Part shown: piece by piece, positions 6,406-8,066 of the stretch
Position numbering within the stretch: the stretch's first letter is position 1
How the letters are laid out: every line of letters starts with the position of its first letter
NCBI GenBank assembly: GCA_035640155.1
Contig: DASQWR010000105.1
Location: forward strand, 1 to 8,066
DNA length: 8,066 bases
Origin: JALYQB01 sp035640155
Lineage (GTDB): Bacteria > Actinomycetota > Actinomycetes > Mycobacteriales > Pseudonocardiaceae
Direction of reading: 5' to 3'
Translations under genes and position numbers: made by a program
The notes under the pieces: model-generated
Database searches by the model: none
The model's input: the letters and a program-made list of their open reading frames with translations, nothing else
What the model was told of the DNA's origin: nothing

Positions 6406-6929
6406 CCTGTCTCCCTGTTTTCCGCCGCCAACGCTCCACCGGGACCGGCACGGACATCACGTTATGAGAACGGTGTGGCAACAATTCGCTATCCAGAAGC
6501 CCTCTTCCCCTTGCGCTGGGACTACCAGCCGCCGAGAGTCCTGGCCCGACTCCATCCGCCCCGATTGGGTGAGACCGCCATCCGATCTGGGCTGAGCCGA
6601 TCACAGCTTGTGACTGAAGAGGAGCGAGGAGCCCTGACCAGGCTGCGCGGGGGTGCGGGTAGTGCCACGGGCGCGGGCCGCGTGCGGCGGTAGTCTAGCT
6701 GCCCGGGAGGTGCGCGGCACGGGGGCGCAGCCTCACTTAACAGAAGTTTCATCTCCCCCCTTGATTTCTTGACCGCCATAGAACACGCTGCCATCCGACG
6801 GGAGCAGTCCCCGGGAGGTGTGCCGAGTTTGAGCGCCAACGGCATGGCCCATAGGGCGAAATCGTGTCCCTGCCGGAACCTGCAACCCCTCGCGTATCTC
6901 CCTGTGCACCTAAGGTAGGGGTGGTCGGT
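6406..6929. other. Intergenic region between two divergently transcribed units
   Basis: About 520 bp with no convincing gene; open frames here lack the strong G/C third-base bias of real genes. On the minus strand TAACGT (6464 to 6459) is a possible -10 for the DUF6457-like gene, with a weak -35 (GAATTG) 17 bases upstream. On the plus strand TAGTCT (6691-6696) fits the TAnnnT -10 pattern, but no -35 is visible. If used, it would give the coiled-coil gene a leader of about 230 bases. CCCGGGAGGTG occurs twice (6702-6712 and 6810-6820). TCACAGCTTGTGA (6601-6613) is a small inverted repeat. The stretch 6734-6790 is less GC-rich than its surroundings. No riboswitch class is recognised. Confidence 0.6.
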
Positions 6930-7631
6930 ATGGCGTACACGAACAGTCGGGACCGCGGCTCCTCAGGAGGCCTCTTCTGGCTGGTCAGCGTGGTAATTCT
7001 AGTCGTCGTGGTGCTGGCGGTGGGCCTGGCGGCCGCGCTGCTCGCCCGCACCCTGGCGGTGGCGAGCAGCATCAACGACAAGGCGGCGGTCATCGCGACG
7101 ACCGGTATGGGCATCAACACCGCGACCGACTCTGTCATCCAGTTGAACCGGACAAACAAGACCGCGGAGTCGATCTTGACGAGTGCGCAGCCTCTGGAGG
7201 CGTCGCTCACCACGATCGTCGGCTTCGCGGGCCAGATCAACTCTCTGGCAGCGTCGATCAACGACTCGGCCGGTTCCGTCAACGGGACGGCCGGTGAGAT
7301 CAACAACTCCGCTGGTGCGATCAACAACTCCGCCCGGACGATCAATGCGAGCGCGACGGCGATCAACCAGGCCGTCGGGCCCATCAATCGCAGCGTGATG
7401 TCGATCACCCGGACCGCGTCGGGCATCAACGGCCAGGCGGCAGCGATCCTCGACGTCGCCCAGCGCATCGACGTCGACGCGCAGAGCATCAACAACAACC
7501 TCGACGAGACGATCGGCATCGCCGAGGCCATCGAGGGTGACACCAGCGAGATCGTCAGGGAGGCCGTCGCAGCCCGGCAGACCTCCGGCTGCATCGCCGA
7601 GAAGCTCTTCGCCGACGGCAACGGCTGCTAA
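6930..7631 (+). CDS. Membrane-anchored seven-residue-repeat (coiled-coil) protein, unknown family
   Basis: I do not recognise a family. The 233-residue protein has a short polar N-terminus (1-14), one strong membrane helix (about 15-38) and then a long repeat domain. Aliphatic residues recur every seven positions from 82 to 208 (19 positions, only Thr194 breaking the rule). The usual unit is I-N-x-S-A-x-x, with Ala/Val/Leu four residues after the Ile. That is a 4-3 heptad spacing typical of a coiled coil, but with an Asn/Ser/Thr-rich, weakly charged surface. An earlier run (48, 55, 62, 69) is one residue out of register. The tail has Cys221 and a terminal Cys233. ATG 6930 is chosen because AGGGG at 6917-6921 gives a good ribosome binding site and the membrane helix then starts near the N-terminus; GTG 6864 is an alternative. 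A similar gene follows 12 bases on. Orientation in the membrane is unclear because flanking charges are few. Confidence 0.85.
   Translation: MAYTNSRDRGSSGGLFWLVSVVILVVVVLAVGLAAALLARTLAVASSINDKAAVIATTGMGINTATDSVIQLNRTNKTAESILTSAQPLEASLTTIVGFAGQINSLAASINDSAGSVNGTAGEINNSAGAINNSARTINASATAINQAVGPINRSVMSITRTASGINGQAAAILDVAQRIDVDAQSINNNLDETIGIAEAIEGDTSEIVREAVAARQTSGCIAEKLFADGNGC
7173..7553 (+). repeat. 21-nt-periodic heptad coding repeat
   Basis: Ile (or Val/Leu) codons recur every 21 bases, for example ATC at 7236, 7257, 7299 and 7320, with only one break at residue 194. ATCAAC recurs at most positions between 7236 and 7430. The underlying DNA is diverged rather than an exact repeat, so the period appears held at protein level. 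Confidence 0.7.
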
Positions 7632-7646
7632 GGAGGCTGGAAGATG
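7631..7646 (+). promoter_or_regulatory. Ribosome binding site of the second heptad-repeat gene
   Basis: AGGAGG at 7631-7636 begins on the last base of the upstream stop codon and stands seven bases before ATG 7644. This perfect consensus site fixes the start of a gene that has no stop inside the window. Confidence 0.8.
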
Positions 7647-8066
7647 GCAACACAAACACAGGGCGGCCCACCTGCCGGGACACTGGTCCGCTGGCTGTGG
7701 ATCTGGATCACGCTCGGCATCCTCGTCGTGGTCGTCGTCATCGGGTTCCTGTTCGGTATCGTGGGCAGGCTCCAGTCCATCAACTCGGGCCTGTCCGAGG
7801 CGACCGGCGCCGTGCAGGGGATCGGAGGCGACGTCGCGCCCCTGCCAGGGAGCGTCCAGGTGATCAACACCACCCTGGGAGAGATCGACACCTCCCTGCA
7901 GCCGATCCGCGGCCAGGCCGACGACATCGGCGCGGGGCTGGAGCAGATCACCAACTCGCTCCAGCAGATCGACGCGTCGTTGAAGGACACCGACGCGTCG
8001 CTGAAGGACACCTCCGGCTCGCTGGTGGACACCTCCGGTTCGCTGGTGGACACCTCCGGGACGTTG
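7644..8066 (+). CDS. Second membrane-anchored heptad-repeat protein, unknown family, C-terminus outside window
   Basis: An open frame of 141 codons from ATG 7644 to the window end, with no stop. The layout matches the upstream gene: a short polar N-terminus (MATQTQGGPPAG), one membrane helix (about 17-40) and a heptad domain. Ile/Leu recurs every seven residues at 46, 60, 67, 74, 81, 88, 95, 102 and 109, and a second Leu series runs 78, 85, 99, 106, 113, 120, 127, 134, 141. The SIN motif after the membrane helix (residues 45-47) is shared with the first gene (residues 47-49), so the two may be paralogues. From residue 110 the repeat becomes near-exact (DASLKDT, DASLKDT, SGSLVDT, SGSLVDT, SGTL). 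Function is unknown; a partner of the first protein in a heteromeric coiled coil is my inference. Full length is unknown. Confidence 0.8.
   Translation, partial: MATQTQGGPPAGTLVRWLWIWITLGILVVVVVIGFLFGIVGRLQSINSGLSEATGAVQGIGGDVAPLPGSVQVINTTLGEIDTSLQPIRGQADDIGAGLEQITNSLQQIDASLKDTDASLKDTSGSLVDTSGSLVDTSGTL
7971..8066 (+). repeat. 21-bp tandem repeats, at least 4.5 copies, cut by the window end
   Basis: Units start at 7971, 7992, 8013, 8034 and 8055 (the last partial). Units 1 and 2 differ by one base, and so do units 3 and 4; units 2 and 3 match at 15 of 21. Each encodes one heptad. The pairwise pattern suggests recent step-wise duplication. Confidence 0.9.

Noticed and set aside
6464..6595. Plus-strand 43-codon frame from ATG 6464
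   Set aside because: It has no Shine-Dalgarno and weak third-base G/C bias, and the product resembles nothing I recognise.
6911..6916. TAAGGT as a -10 box just before the first heptad gene
   Set aside because: No -35-like hexamer is at a fitting distance, and use of this box would start the transcript after the AGGGG ribosome binding site.
6864..6929. Upstream GTG start (6864) adding 22 residues to the first heptad protein
   Set aside because: The added residues are Pro-rich with no conserved look, and the ATG at 6930 has a better-placed ribosome binding site and gives the usual short N-terminus before the membrane helix.
6749..7621. Minus-strand open frame (290 codons) opposite the first heptad gene, with repeated Leu-Ile-rich stretches
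   Set aside because: Its repetition is just the mirror of the 21-base sense period. It has no ribosome binding site, and the sense gene has a good start, a membrane helix and ordered heptads.
7971..8066. CRISPR-like array
   Set aside because: The repeats are contiguous 21-bp units without spacers and stay in frame with a coding region.

Overview
The window looks like chromosomal DNA from a high-GC actinomycete. Codons in the clear genes end almost always in G or C, the genes are tightly packed with ATGA/GTGA overlaps, and leuA is the long actinobacterial type with its characteristic leader. Pseudonocardiales is my best guess (inference only). No tRNA, rRNA, insertion sequence or CRISPR array is visible.

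Left part (1-3832, + strand): the downstream end of a peptide/nickel-type ABC importer operon. It holds a permease missing its N-terminus, a second permease and two ATPases, all linked by start/stop overlaps. The ATPases carry the Cys-containing C-terminal extension of the Opp/Dpp family. No substrate-binding protein is visible; it may lie upstream of base 1. The junction of the two permeases contains a short tandem duplication that creates a five-codon minigene.

Middle (3817-6405, - strand): reading right to left come a small DUF6457-like gene, a leucine-rich leader peptide inside a highly structured leader RNA, leuA (2-isopropylmalate synthase), a strong hairpin just after leuA, and a 52-codon gene of unknown function whose end overlaps the ABC operon end-to-end. 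The leader has the parts expected of the LEU element, a pseudoknot predicted upstream of leuA in most Actinobacteria. The leader peptide has three consecutive Leu codons. A GC-rich hairpin has a loop complementary to downstream sequence. The last Leu codon region is also perfectly complementary to the nine bases just before the leuA start.

Right part (6406-8066, + strand): about 520 bp without a convincing gene, then two adjacent genes 12 bp apart. Both encode a short N-terminus, one membrane helix and a long, almost uninterrupted seven-residue repeat. The second runs off the window and ends in 21-bp tandem repeats. I recognise no family for this pair, and it is the best candidate here for something undescribed. 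A reasonable model is a paired membrane-anchored coiled-coil structure, but neither function nor membrane orientation can be read from the sequence.
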